Shown one piece after another: positions 56,520 to 64,000 of a stretch of DNA of 64,000 nt. The stretch covers positions 1-64,000 of the forward strand of contig JAEWWW010000155.1 of the NCBI GenBank assembly GCA_023396215.1, written 5' to 3'. The number at the start of each line of letters is the position of its first letter. The stretch's first letter is position 1. The notes below the pieces were generated by a model that ran no database searches, was not told the DNA's origin, and was given only the letters and a program-made list of their open reading frames with translations. A program made the position numbers and the translations under genes. The stretch comes from Bacillota bacterium (GTDB taxonomy: Bacteria; Bacillota; Clostridia; Oscillospirales; Ruminococcaceae).

Positions 56520-57554
56520 ATGAACAACAGCTACAGTGAAAGCTACCGGGCGGCCGGGGTGGATATTACGGCGGGCTACCGTGCGGTAGAGCTGATGAAA
56601 AAGCATGTGGCGCGCACCAAAAACGCGGGGGTGCTGGAGAGCATCGGCGGCTTTGGCGGGCTGTACGCCCTGCCGGGTACCGCCGGGTCGGAGCCGGTGC
56701 TGGTTTCGGGCACCGACGGGGTGGGCACCAAGCTGCAGATTGCCCTGCGCATGAACCGGCACAACACCATCGGGGTGGACTGCGTGGCCATGTGTGTCAA
56801 CGATATCATCTGCGCCGGGGCCAAGCCCCTCTTCTTCCTCGACTACATTGCCATCGGCAGAGTGGTGCCCGAGAAGGTGGAGCAGATTATCTCCGGCATT
56901 GCCGACGGCTGCGTGCAGGCCGGGTGCGCGCTGGTGGGCGGCGAAACCGCCGAGCATCCGGGGGTTATGCCGGAGGATGAATATGATTTGGCAGGCTTTG
57001 CGGTGGGGCTGGTGGAGAAAAGTAAAATCATTGACAAGGCCCGGGTACGCCCCGGAGACGCGGTGATTGGCATCGCCTCCTCCGGGGTGCATTCCAACGG
57101 GTTTTCCCTCATTCGCAAGGTCTTTGCGGGGGAGGGGGCCCTCGACCGCCGGTACGACGCGCTGGGCTGCACATTGGGCGAAGAGCTGCTGACCCCCACC
57201 AGAATCTATGTGCGCCCGGTGCTGGAGCTGATTGAAAAGCTACCGGTGCACGGGCTTTCCCACATCACCGGCGGCGGCTTTTACGAGAACATCCCCCGGG
57301 CGCTGCCTGCGGGCTGCGGCGCGGTGATACGCAAAAACGCCCTGCCTGTTCCCCCCATATTTGAGCTGATTCAAAGCACCGGCGGCATCCCGGAGCGGGA
57401 TATGTACAACACCTACAACATGGGTGTGGGGATGTGCGTGGCGGTTCCAGCCGAGCGGGCCGACGAGGCGGTGCGGCTGCTGACCGCCGCCGGGGAGGTG
57501 GCCGCAATCATCGGGGAGGTCACACCGGGCGAAACGGCGATAGAGCTGGTTTAA
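56520..57554 (+). CDS. purM: Phosphoribosylformylglycinamidine cyclo-ligase (AIR synthetase)
   Basis: 344 residues. SGTDGVGTKLQIAL (ATP and substrate loop), DCVAMCVNDIICAGAKPLFFLDY in two blocks, GGETAEHPGVM and GIASSGVHSNGFSL. It closes FGAM to AIR. Starts 24 bases after purF. Confidence 0.98.
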   Translation: MNNSYSESYRAAGVDITAGYRAVELMKKHVARTKNAGVLESIGGFGGLYALPGTAGSEPVLVSGTDGVGTKLQIALRMNRHNTIGVDCVAMCVNDIICAGAKPLFFLDYIAIGRVVPEKVEQIISGIADGCVQAGCALVGGETAEHPGVMPEDEYDLAGFAVGLVEKSKIIDKARVRPGDAVIGIASSGVHSNGFSLIRKVFAGEGALDRRYDALGCTLGEELLTPTRIYVRPVLELIEKLPVHGLSHITGGGFYENIPRALPAGCGAVIRKNALPVPPIFELIQSTGGIPERDMYNTYNMGVGMCVAVPAERADEAVRLLTAAGEVAAIIGEVTPGETAIELV

Positions 57555-57616
57555 GCGGGGGAAGGATCAGGGGCTTTCGGTTTTAAGAAACGCCCTGCAA
57601 AGAAAAGGAGCGGGTT

Positions 57617-58252
57617 ATGACAAGAATTGCGGTTCTGTGCAGCGGCGGCGGCACCAATTTGCAGGCGCTGATTGACGCGCAAAGCGCCGGCCGTCTGGCT
57701 GGCGGGGTGCTTGTGCTGGTGGCGGCCTCCAACCCGGAGGCTTACGCCCTGACCCGGGCGAAGAGAAACGGCATCCCCACCGTGGTGGTAAGCCCCAAAG
57801 ATTACCCGGCCGCCGGGGACTACGACAGCGCCCTGCTGGAGGCGCTGAAGGGCTGCCGCTGCGATTTGGTGGTGCTGGCGGGCTTTCTGCGCATTCTGGG
57901 GCCAAGGGTGCTGGCAGCCTATGAGGACAGGATACTCAACATCCATCCGTCGCTGATACCCGCCTTCTGCGGCAAGGGGATGTACGGGCTGCATGTCCAC
58001 AAAGCGGCGCTGGATTACGGCGTCAAGGTGACCGGCGCCACGGTGCATCTGGTGAACCGGGTGGTGGACGGCGGCAGGATTCTGCTGCAAAAGGCGGTGG
58101 AGGTGCGGGAGGACGATACCCCCCAGACCCTTCAGGCACGGGTGATGGAGCAGGCCGAGCAGGTGCTTTTGCCCCGGGCGGTGGCCATGTACTGCCGCGG
58201 GGAGATTTTAACCCGACGACAGGAGAAGGAGGAAGCGCCATGCAGCTTTTGA
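57617..58252 (+). CDS. purN: Phosphoribosylglycinamide formyltransferase (GART)
   Basis: 211 residues. VLCSGGGTNLQALIDA at the N-terminus, the DLVVLAGFLRILGPRVL block and the catalytic Asn-His-Asp (NIHPSLIPAF; GATVHLVNRVVDGG). It uses 10-formyl-THF to make FGAR. Its last bases overlap purO by 13. Confidence 0.97.
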   Translation: MTRIAVLCSGGGTNLQALIDAQSAGRLAGGVLVLVAASNPEAYALTRAKRNGIPTVVVSPKDYPAAGDYDSALLEALKGCRCDLVVLAGFLRILGPRVLAAYEDRILNIHPSLIPAFCGKGMYGLHVHKAALDYGVKVTGATVHLVNRVVDGGRILLQKAVEVREDDTPQTLQARVMEQAEQVLLPRAVAMYCRGEILTRRQEKEEAPCSF

Positions 58253-58959
58253 AGCTTGACCAAATACTGAGCAACCACCCCTATCCCGGACGGGGGATTG
58301 TGCTGGGCCGTTCCCAAGATGGTAAGAACGGCGTCATCGTCTATTTCATCATGGGCCGCAGCGAAAACAGCCGCAACCGGGTCTTTGAGCAGACGCCGGA
58401 CGGCATCCGCACCCGGGTCTTTGACCCGGGTAAAATGACCGACCCTTCGTTGATTATCTATCACCCGGTGCGGCAAACGGCGCAGGGTACCATTGTGACC
58501 AACGGCGACCAGACCGACACGGTGCGGGAGCTGATGGCGCAGGGCAAAAGCTTTGAGGAGGCGCTGCGCACCCGGTGCTACGAGCCGGACGCGCCCAACT
58601 TCACGCCCAGAATTTCCGGACTGCTGCTGCCGGATGGGGCGTTTAAGCTTTCAATTCTTAAGAGCTGCGACGGCGACCCCGCCTGCAACAACCGCTATTG
58701 TTACGAGTATGACGCGCCGCCTTGCGGCGAGGGGCGGTTTCTCCACACCTATCAGGAGAACCTTGACCCTCTGCCCTCCTTTGACGGGGAGCCCCGGCGG
58801 GTTGCGCTGGCGGCGCAAAGCCCCGAGGCGCTGGCCGAGGAGATTTGGAGCAGCCTGAACGCCGAAAACAAGGTCTCGCTCTTTGTGCGGTATGTGGAGC
58901 TTGCCACCGGCGCGGCGCGCACGGTGCTGCGCAACAAACATCAGGAGGACGCAAAATGA
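58240..58959 (+). CDS. purO: PurO-like IMP cyclohydrolase
   Basis: 239 residues related to the archaeal-type IMP cyclohydrolase family: YPGRGIVLGRSQDGKNGVIVYF, MGRSENSRNRVF, NGDQTDTVRELM. It would close FAICAR to IMP. The next gene encodes only AICAR transformylase, so this protein supplies the step that PurH's missing N-terminal domain normally performs. Overlaps both neighbours (13 bases with purN; ATGA with the next gene). Confidence 0.88.
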   Translation: MQLLKLDQILSNHPYPGRGIVLGRSQDGKNGVIVYFIMGRSENSRNRVFEQTPDGIRTRVFDPGKMTDPSLIIYHPVRQTAQGTIVTNGDQTDTVRELMAQGKSFEEALRTRCYEPDAPNFTPRISGLLLPDGAFKLSILKSCDGDPACNNRYCYEYDAPPCGEGRFLHTYQENLDPLPSFDGEPRRVALAAQSPEALAEEIWSSLNAENKVSLFVRYVELATGAARTVLRNKHQEDAK

Positions 58960-60128
58960 CCGAACTGGAACTGAAATACGGCTGCAACCCCAACCAAAAG
59001 CCGGCCAGAATCTTCATGGAGGAGGGGGAGCTGCCCCTCGCCGTCCTGAATGGAAAGCCCGGCTATATCAATTTTATGGACGCGCTCAACTCATGGCAGT
59101 TGGTGCGCCAGCTCAAGGCGGCCTGCGGGCTGCCCGCCGCCGCTTCCTTTAAGCATGTTTCCCCGGCGGGGGTGGCGCTGGGCAGGCCGCTGACCGAGGT
59201 GGAGCGGAGGATTTATTTTGCGGAAGATGAAACCCTCTCGCCCATCGCCTGCGCCTATCTGCGGGCGCGGGGGGCCGACAGGCTTTGCTCCTACGGGGAC
59301 TGGGCGGCTCTTTCGGATGTGTGCGACGCAGACACCGCCCGCCTGCTTTCCCACGAGGTTTCAGACGGGGTCATCGCCCCCGGCTACACCGGGGAGGCGC
59401 TGGCGATACTGCGCGCCAAGCGCGGCGGCAGCTACAACGTGGTGCAAATCGACCCCGAATACACCCCGCCGGCCATCGAGCGGCGCAGCATCTTCGGCAT
59501 CACCTTTGAGCAGGGCTACAACGACCTTGCGGTTACCCCGGAAATGCTGGAAAACATTGTGACCGACCAAAAGGAGCTGCCCCAGCAGGCGCGCAACGAC
59601 CTGCTGCTGGCGCTAATTACTTTGAAATACACCCAGTCCAACTCGGTGTGCTATGTCAAGGACGGCATGACCATCGGCGTGGGCGCGGGGCAGCAGTCCC
59701 GGATTCACTGCACCCGTCTGGCGGGCTCCAAGGCCGATATCTGGTGGCTGCGGCAGCACCCCAAGGTACTGGCGCTGGATTTTGTGCCGGATATCCGGCG
59801 GGCCAACCGGGATAACGCCATCGACCTTTATGTGTCCGACGAGGCGGAGGCGCTTCTGGCCGACGGGGAGTGGCAGCAAACCTTCGCCCAGAAGCCGGAG
59901 CCGTTGACAGCGGCTGAGAAGCGGGAGTGGATAGCCCAGTTGGAGGGGGTGGCCGTGGGCTCGGACGCCTTCTTCCCCTTTGGCGACAATCTGGAGCGGG
60001 CGAAAAAATCCGGCGCAAAATACATCGCACAGCCCGGCGGCTCCATCCGGGACGACCAGGTGATTGCCACCGCCAACAAATACGGCATGGTCATGACCTT
60101 TACCGGCATGCGCCTGTTTCATCACTGA
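58956..60128 (+). CDS. purH: Stand-alone AICAR transformylase (PurH C-terminal domain only)
   Basis: 390 residues. LKYGCNPNQKPARIF opens the protein, KHVSPAGVALG, KYTQSNSVCYVKDG, GAGQQSRIHCTRLA and DAFFPFGDN follow. All belong to the transformylase half of PurH; the IMP-cyclohydrolase half is absent. It transfers a formyl group from 10-formyl-THF to AICAR. Coupled to purO by ATGA overlap. Confidence 0.95.
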   Translation: MTELELKYGCNPNQKPARIFMEEGELPLAVLNGKPGYINFMDALNSWQLVRQLKAACGLPAAASFKHVSPAGVALGRPLTEVERRIYFAEDETLSPIACAYLRARGADRLCSYGDWAALSDVCDADTARLLSHEVSDGVIAPGYTGEALAILRAKRGGSYNVVQIDPEYTPPAIERRSIFGITFEQGYNDLAVTPEMLENIVTDQKELPQQARNDLLLALITLKYTQSNSVCYVKDGMTIGVGAGQQSRIHCTRLAGSKADIWWLRQHPKVLALDFVPDIRRANRDNAIDLYVSDEAEALLADGEWQQTFAQKPEPLTAAEKREWIAQLEGVAVGSDAFFPFGDNLERAKKSGAKYIAQPGGSIRDDQVIATANKYGMVMTFTGMRLFHH

Positions 60129-60144
60129 AGGGGAGGGTACGCGC

Positions 60145-61407
60145 TTGAAAATATTGGTTGTGGGCGGCGGCGGTCGGGAGCACGCCCTTCTCAAAAAGCT
60201 GGGGGAGAGCCCCCGGGTGACAACGCTCTACGCCGCACCGGGCAACGGCGGCATTGGCCGGATGGCGCAGTGCGCCCAGATAAAGGCCACCGACATTGCG
60301 GCGGTGGCGGCCTTTGCAAAGGAAAAGAGCATCGACCTTGTGGTGGTGGCCCCCGACGACCCCTTGGTGCTGGGCATGGTGGACGAGTTGGAGGCACAGG
60401 GCATCCCCTGCTTCGGCCCCAGCAAGGCCGCGGCACGGATTGAAGGCTCCAAGGTGTTTTCCAAGGCTTTTATGAAGCGGTACGGCATCCCCACCGCAGA
60501 CTATGAGGCGTTTGACAATCTGGAGCGTGCGCTGGATTATGTAGACCGGCTGGAAAGCTGGCCGGTGTGGATTAAAGCCGACGGCCTTGCGCTGGGCAAA
60601 GGCGCGGTCATTGCCGAGGACAAGCAGTCGGCGCAGGCGACGCTGGTGCAGCTTATGGGCCAGAAGGTGTTTGGCGACAGCGGCAGCCGGGTGGTCATCG
60701 AGGAGCATATGACCGGGCCGGAGGCCACGGTGCTGGCCTTTACCGACGGGGAAACGGTGGTTCCCATGGTGTCCTCGATGGACCACAAGCGGGCGCTGGA
60801 CCACGACCGGGGGCCCAACACCGGTGGCATGGGCGCCATTGCCCCCAACCCGCACTACACCCGGGAGCTTGCCGCCCGCTGCATGGAGGAAATCTTTCTG
60901 CCCACCATCCGGGGGATGGCGCGGGAGGGCTGCCCCTTTCAGGGCTGCCTGTATTTTGGGCTGATGCTGACGCCCGGCGGCCCCAAGGTGGTGGAGTACA
61001 ACTGCCGATTTGGCGACCCGGAGGCTCAGGTTGTGCTGGAGCTATTGGATTCGGATTTGCTGGAGATTCTGCTGGCCTGCCGCAACCGAAGGCTGGCCGA
61101 AACGCCTGTGGTATGGAAGCCCGGCGCGGCGGCCTGCGTCATTATGGCGAGCGGCGGCTACCCGGAGCAGTACGCCACCGGATTTCCCATCTCCGGCCTG
61201 CGGGAGGACGGCGGCGTGGAGGGGGCCTCGGTCTGCCACGCGGGAACCCGGTGGGAGGATGGGCAGTTTTACACGGCGGGCGGCCGCGTTTTGGGCGTGA
61301 CCGCCGCGGGTGCGGATTTGGCACAGGCGTTGGACCGGGCCTATGCCGCCGTGGGCCGTGTTTCCTTCTCCGGAGCGCACTTCCGCCGGGATATCGGCAG
61401 GAAGTGA
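60145..61407 (+). CDS. purD: Phosphoribosylamine-glycine ligase
   Basis: 420 residues from a TTG start (GGGGAGGG upstream). ILVVGGGGREHALLKKL N-terminus; ATP-grasp with KADGLALGKGAVIAE and DHDRGPNTGGMGAIAPNPHY; VVEYNCRFGDPEAQVV near the end. It makes GAR from phosphoribosylamine and glycine. Last gene of the operon; a hairpin ACCGCGG / CCGCGGT at 61429-61450 follows. Confidence 0.97.
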   Translation: MKILVVGGGGREHALLKKLGESPRVTTLYAAPGNGGIGRMAQCAQIKATDIAAVAAFAKEKSIDLVVVAPDDPLVLGMVDELEAQGIPCFGPSKAAARIEGSKVFSKAFMKRYGIPTADYEAFDNLERALDYVDRLESWPVWIKADGLALGKGAVIAEDKQSAQATLVQLMGQKVFGDSGSRVVIEEHMTGPEATVLAFTDGETVVPMVSSMDHKRALDHDRGPNTGGMGAIAPNPHYTRELAARCMEEIFLPTIRGMAREGCPFQGCLYFGLMLTPGGPKVVEYNCRFGDPEAQVVLELLDSDLLEILLACRNRRLAETPVVWKPGAAACVIMASGGYPEQYATGFPISGLREDGGVEGASVCHAGTRWEDGQFYTAGGRVLGVTAAGADLAQALDRAYAAVGRVSFSGAHFRRDIGRK

Positions 61408-61428
61408 CCGTGCTTTGGAGCGCAAAAA

Positions 61429-61450
61429 TACCGCGGGCCAATGCCGCGGT
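61429..61450 (+). terminator. Hairpin after purD
   Basis: Stem ACCGCGG / CCGCGGT with an 8-base loop, 22 bases after the purD stop. It is followed by GATATAATAC rather than a T-run, so termination may instead use the hairpins of the 180 bp repeat beyond it. Confidence 0.45.
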
Positions 61451-61455
61451 GATAT

Positions 61456-61633
61456 AATACATCGCACAGGCGGACACGCGCCGCCCGTCGGAGCAAGCTA
61501 CACGCCAGAGACCCCCGGTCATTTTATGACCGGGGGTCTCATATCGTTTCGCGGCTCCTCCTCTTTCCCACAAAGCCTTTCGGCTTTGCGGGAGCCCTGA
61601 TATAAACCTCTAAACTGTCCGCGGGGGAGGGGG
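61456..61633 (-). repeat. 180 bp structured repeat, copy 2 (inverted)
   Basis: Reads on the minus strand like 14452-14632. The two hairpins are here perfectly paired: CTCCCGCAAAGCC / GGCTTTGTGGGA(G) and GAGACCCCCGGTCAT / ATGACCGGGGGTCTC. Fills the gap after purD. Confidence 0.7.
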
Positions 61634-61748
61634 CAGTTTTGCTTGGGGGTGCTCACGAGGGGGAGGGCTGGACGCAAAACCCACAGGTTTTGCATAGGAC
61701 ACCAAGTCCCCCCCGTGAAAGGTGACAATTCTTTGGCATCTTTAAAAG

Positions 61749-61776
61749 GGATACCCTCGAAAGGGTATCCTTTTTG
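61749..61776. terminator. Bidirectional terminator between purD and the radical SAM gene
   Basis: Stem GGATACCC / GGGTATCC around TCGAAA, followed by TTTTTGTG on the plus strand and TTTT on the minus strand side. Confidence 0.85.
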
Positions 61777-61821
61777 TGTTGCCGCTTGTTTTGGGTCAGA
61801 TGAAAGCAATCCGCCGGGCTG

Positions 61822-62940
61822 TTACCCAAGCTGAGAAGAGCTGCGGATGAGCCTGCTGCCGATGTCGCAAAGCTCCTGCCCGATTTCGTCCAGAAGCTTT
61901 TGATAGCCGCAGAAGCCGCTGTCGTCCAGATACATCACCCGCTCCATCCGCTTGCAGCCGCCGCCGCAAAACTGCAGATATTTGCAGCGGTAGCAGGGCT
62001 CGCCCAGTTGCTTGCGGCTGTCTAAGAAGCCCACCGTTTGCAGCGTTTCGTCGATGCTGTGCAGCGGCTGGTCGGCAAGGCTGCCCCCCCGGTAGCCATC
62101 CAGCACATAGAAGTCGCAGGGGTACACGCTGCCGTCGGCCTCCACAATATGCTGCGACTGGCAGCGGCCATGCATGCCGCAGGCGGTAACCTGACGGCGC
62201 ACCGCAAGGTTCACAATATCGTCAAACAGCTTCACGCTGATGTAGTTGCCCTTTTGCACCTCCTGCTTCCATAGGGGGAAGAGGGCGGCATAAAAGCTGT
62301 AAAACCGCTTGGGGGTCAGCGTCCATTCGTCCGGCTCGCCTTCCAGCTTGCCAAGGCAGGGGGTAAACTGAATGTAGCGGATATTCTCTTTCAAAACCAC
62401 GTTCCAGACCTTTTGGGGGTGGCGGGCCAGCTTGTTGGTCAGGGTACAGAGGATGTTGTACTCCACCCGGTGCTTGTCCATCAACTGCTTGGCCTGCAGC
62501 ACCTTGCCGTAGGTGCCCTTGCCCTGCGGGTCAAGCCGGTATTGGTTGTGCACCTCGGGGTAGCCGTCCAGCGAAAGCCCCACCAAAAAGTGGTTTTCCC
62601 GCAAAAAGGCGCACCAGCTCTCATCCAGCAGCCAGCCGTTGGTCTGCAGCGCGTAGGAAACCTGCACCTTTTTGGGCTGGGCCTTCACCAGCTCTGCAAA
62701 GCGCTGAAAAAAAGGCAGCCCGGCAAGGGTGGGCTCCCCTCCCTGAAAGGCGACCAGCAGCGAGCCGCCCTCATCCAGATCGCAGAATATATTTTCAATG
62801 ACCGCCTGGGCAGTTTCTTCCTTCATAATGCCGTAGGCCGAAACCTCCCGCAGCGAGGTAACATCGGCATAAAAACAGTATTGGCACCTCAGGTTGCAGA
62901 GGGCGGACGCCGGTTTAATCATCACAGAGATATGCTTCAC
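61822..62940 (-). CDS. Radical SAM/SPASM protein, anaerobic sulfatase-maturase-like
   Basis: 372 residues. The radical SAM cluster motif is CNLRCQYC (Cys15, 19, 22) preceded by IKPASAL, and GGEPTLAG is the SAM-binding glycine motif. The C-terminal SPASM cysteines fall in CGMHGRCQS, YPCDFYV, CYRCKYLQFCGGGCKRM and GFCGYQ, enough for two auxiliary clusters. It is closest in layout to anSME enzymes that make formylglycine, but no sulfatase or RiPP precursor gene was seen nearby, so the substrate is unknown. Confidence 0.9.
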   Translation of the reverse strand: MKHISVMIKPASALCNLRCQYCFYADVTSLREVSAYGIMKEETAQAVIENIFCDLDEGGSLLVAFQGGEPTLAGLPFFQRFAELVKAQPKKVQVSYALQTNGWLLDESWCAFLRENHFLVGLSLDGYPEVHNQYRLDPQGKGTYGKVLQAKQLMDKHRVEYNILCTLTNKLARHPQKVWNVVLKENIRYIQFTPCLGKLEGEPDEWTLTPKRFYSFYAALFPLWKQEVQKGNYISVKLFDDIVNLAVRRQVTACGMHGRCQSQHIVEADGSVYPCDFYVLDGYRGGSLADQPLHSIDETLQTVGFLDSRKQLGEPCYRCKYLQFCGGGCKRMERVMYLDDSGFCGYQKLLDEIGQELCDIGSRLIRSSSQLG

Positions 62941-63113
62941 GCAAAAACACCTTTCTTCACCGTGGGCCGTGTGTGTGTGGGGCTGCTATACCGCTTTTGC
63001 AGGCAAAAAGGGCGGCCCCGCGCTTTATCCCAAGCTTATTATAGCACAGGCCGCAAAAAAAGACAGCGGGCCGCCGGGCGGGGTGGGCTGCCGCCATCAA
63101 GCGGGCGGTTTCC

Positions 63114-63161
63114 CATTCCCCTCCCTGGAGGGGTGGCGCCCGCAGGTGCCGGGGTGGTCAG
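63114..63161. repeat. 48 bp exact repeat, first unit
   Basis: Identical base for base to 63267-63314, 153 bases further on. It begins CATTCCCCTCCCTGGAGGGG, which contains the palindrome CCCCTCC-CT-GGAGGGG, and ends GGTGCCGGGGTGGTCAG. This is the kind of short repeat scattered in Clostridial genomes. Confidence 0.85.
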
Positions 63162-63266
63162 GGCTACGGGCCAATTGGACATCGGTTCCGATGATGTTCC
63201 TCTGCGGGAGGCCGACCCCCGCGGAGACACCCCCTGCTGTCTGTAGCCGCCCCTTTTGCGATTTCT

Positions 63267-63314
63267 CATTCCCCTCCCTGGAGGGGTGGCGCCCGCAGGT
63301 GCCGGGGTGGTCAG
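63267..63314. repeat. 48 bp exact repeat, second unit
   Basis: See 63114-63161. The 105-base spacer between the units is not repeated. The surrounding 62941-63465 region holds no gene I can support; a minus-strand TATAAT at 63038-63043 may belong to the radical SAM gene's promoter. Confidence 0.85.
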
Positions 63315-63398
63315 GCGTTGGCCTTTGCGGCGATATCCCCTTGTGTATGCAGCCGTAAGGGCAATTACCAACCGCCCCACCGCGCCCACAGGCGCAAA

Positions 63399-63435
63399 AC
63401 ACCCCCTTGCCCGGTAGCACAGGGCAGGGGGGTGT
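63399..63435 (-). terminator. Terminator downstream of ypeB
   Basis: 14 bp stem ACACCCCCTTGCCC / GGGCAGGGGGGTGT with one G-U pair and a 9-base loop; on the minus strand it is followed by TTTTGC. It lies 31 bases after the ypeB stop codon. Confidence 0.7.
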
Positions 63436-63465
63436 AAAACGGGCGTGAAAGCCTCTGGCGGGCTG

Positions 63466-64000
63466 CTAGATGGTGAGCACCCCGTTTTCGCTGATAACCA
63501 GAATGAGAATCTGCTCCTCCTCGCCGGTGACGGCGTTGACATAGACCAGCACGTTCTGGTCGTTGCGGCCAAGGCATTTGAACTCATAGGTGAGCAGCTC
63601 GTTTTTGCCGGGGGAGGGGATAAGCGCCAGACGGTAGTCGGTAACCGCCAAATCGGGGCTGACCGAGGCCGCCGCCGCCGACGGCGTGATAGAGGGGGCG
63701 GGGAGCATCCGCTCCTTGTGGTTGCTGATAAAGCCCCGCGCGTCAAAGAAGACCACCTCGCCGCTATCCATAGCCACCCCCACCTTAATCAGGTCGGTGT
63801 AGCAGATGATGTCCTTCTGCAGGTAAGCGTAGTTGATGGTGCAGATATTGTTGGCAATCTCGTAATAGGTGTCCTCCATCGACTCGATGCCCAGCGATTT
63901 CAGATAAGCATTGGCCTGCGCCCGGGCGTCGTCCACCGAGATGCGGGGGCTTTCCACATCGCGGGCGTTGGTCATATAGCTTACCAGCCCCCCCTGCTTG
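63466..64000 (-). CDS. ypeB: Germination protein YpeB, C-terminal part
   Basis: About 178 residues of the 3' end; the gene continues beyond the right edge. PepSY-type repeats are visible: ISVDDARAQANAYLKSLGIESMEDTYYE in two blocks, LIKVGVAMDSGEVVFFDARGFISNHKER, and LTYEFKCLGRNDQNVLVYVNAVTGEEEQIL. YpeB is needed for SleB stability and function in spores of studied Bacillus species, where it is usually the next gene after sleB. Confidence 0.88.
   Translation of the reverse strand, partial: KQGGLVSYMTNARDVESPRISVDDARAQANAYLKSLGIESMEDTYYEIANNICTINYAYLQKDIICYTDLIKVGVAMDSGEVVFFDARGFISNHKERMLPAPSITPSAAAASVSPDLAVTDYRLALIPSPGKNELLTYEFKCLGRNDQNVLVYVNAVTGEEEQILILVISENGVLTI

Noticed and set aside
63114..63314. 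Two repeats with a spacer looked like a short CRISPR array
   Set aside because: Only two units, a 105-base spacer that is too long, and no cas genes nearby.
62941..63465. Long minus-strand frames across the repeat region
   Set aside because: They read through the 48 bp repeats and the ypeB terminator, and give Pro/Arg-rich translations without homology features.

Overview
This window is the replication-origin region of a GC-rich, endospore-forming member of the Clostridia (Bacillota). An Oscillospiraceae-like relative fits best, but no genus can be named from sequence alone. The evidence is the order dnaA-dnaN-yaaA-recF-remB-gyrB-gyrA, sporulation and germination genes (sleB, ypeB, spoIIID), a LexA gene with a Bacillus-type SOS box, a full noc/parA/parB set with parS sites, and the Clostridial single-chain PurL with a stand-alone AICAR transformylase.

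Layout. Positions 1-31200 lie left of the origin and are mostly on the minus strand: an XRE repressor, rpsI-rplM, an AEC transporter, hflX, lexA, sleB (+), an AAA ATPase with an M50 peptidase, an sgc-like carbohydrate operon (PTS IIB, SgcQ, epimerase, class II aldolase, HAD phosphatase) under a divergent SorC regulator, spoIIID (+), two lipoproteins, an XRE/AbrB pair next to two tRNA genes, guaB, gyrA, gyrB, remB, recF, yaaA, dnaN and dnaA. oriC lies between dnaN and dnaA (29448-29866). It has a recognisable unwinding module: AT-rich DNA, five TAG trios, a GC cluster and a DnaA-box-like site, plus more DnaA-box-like sites. Right of dnaA most genes are on the plus strand: mnmE, mnmG, rsmG, noc, parA, parB, serS, a thioesterase, a flavoprotein, PiT (-), trmN6, rsmI, rpmH, rnpA, yidD, yidC, jag, purL (-), the purine operon purE-C-F-M-N-O-H'-D, a radical SAM/SPASM enzyme (-) and the C-terminal part of ypeB (-), cut by the window edge.

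How the genes work together. The core handles initiation (DnaA, DnaN, RecF, gyrase), segregation (ParA, ParB, parS, Noc), tRNA modification (MnmE, MnmG), and ribosome and membrane biogenesis (RpmH, RnpA, YidD, YidC, Jag). The purine cluster with PurL encodes nearly all steps from PRPP to IMP. PurB and PurK are not in the window, and the usual bifunctional PurH is replaced by a PurO-like cyclohydrolase plus a lone transformylase. GuaB takes IMP onward to XMP.

The less ordinary content is between genes. Four dispersed repeat families are present. Family 1 (about 175 bp, MITE-like ends, three copies) includes one copy in the predicted guaB leader. Family 2 (about 175 bp) has three copies plus a fragment. 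A 180 bp family has two conserved hairpins and two copies. A 48 bp sequence occurs twice, exactly. The purE upstream region carries a promoter, several hairpins, an intrinsic terminator and then a 15 bp hairpin whose loop is complementary to the purE ribosome-binding site; this is the best candidate here for an undescribed regulatory RNA. Coordinates and motifs were read by eye. No database search or folding program was run.
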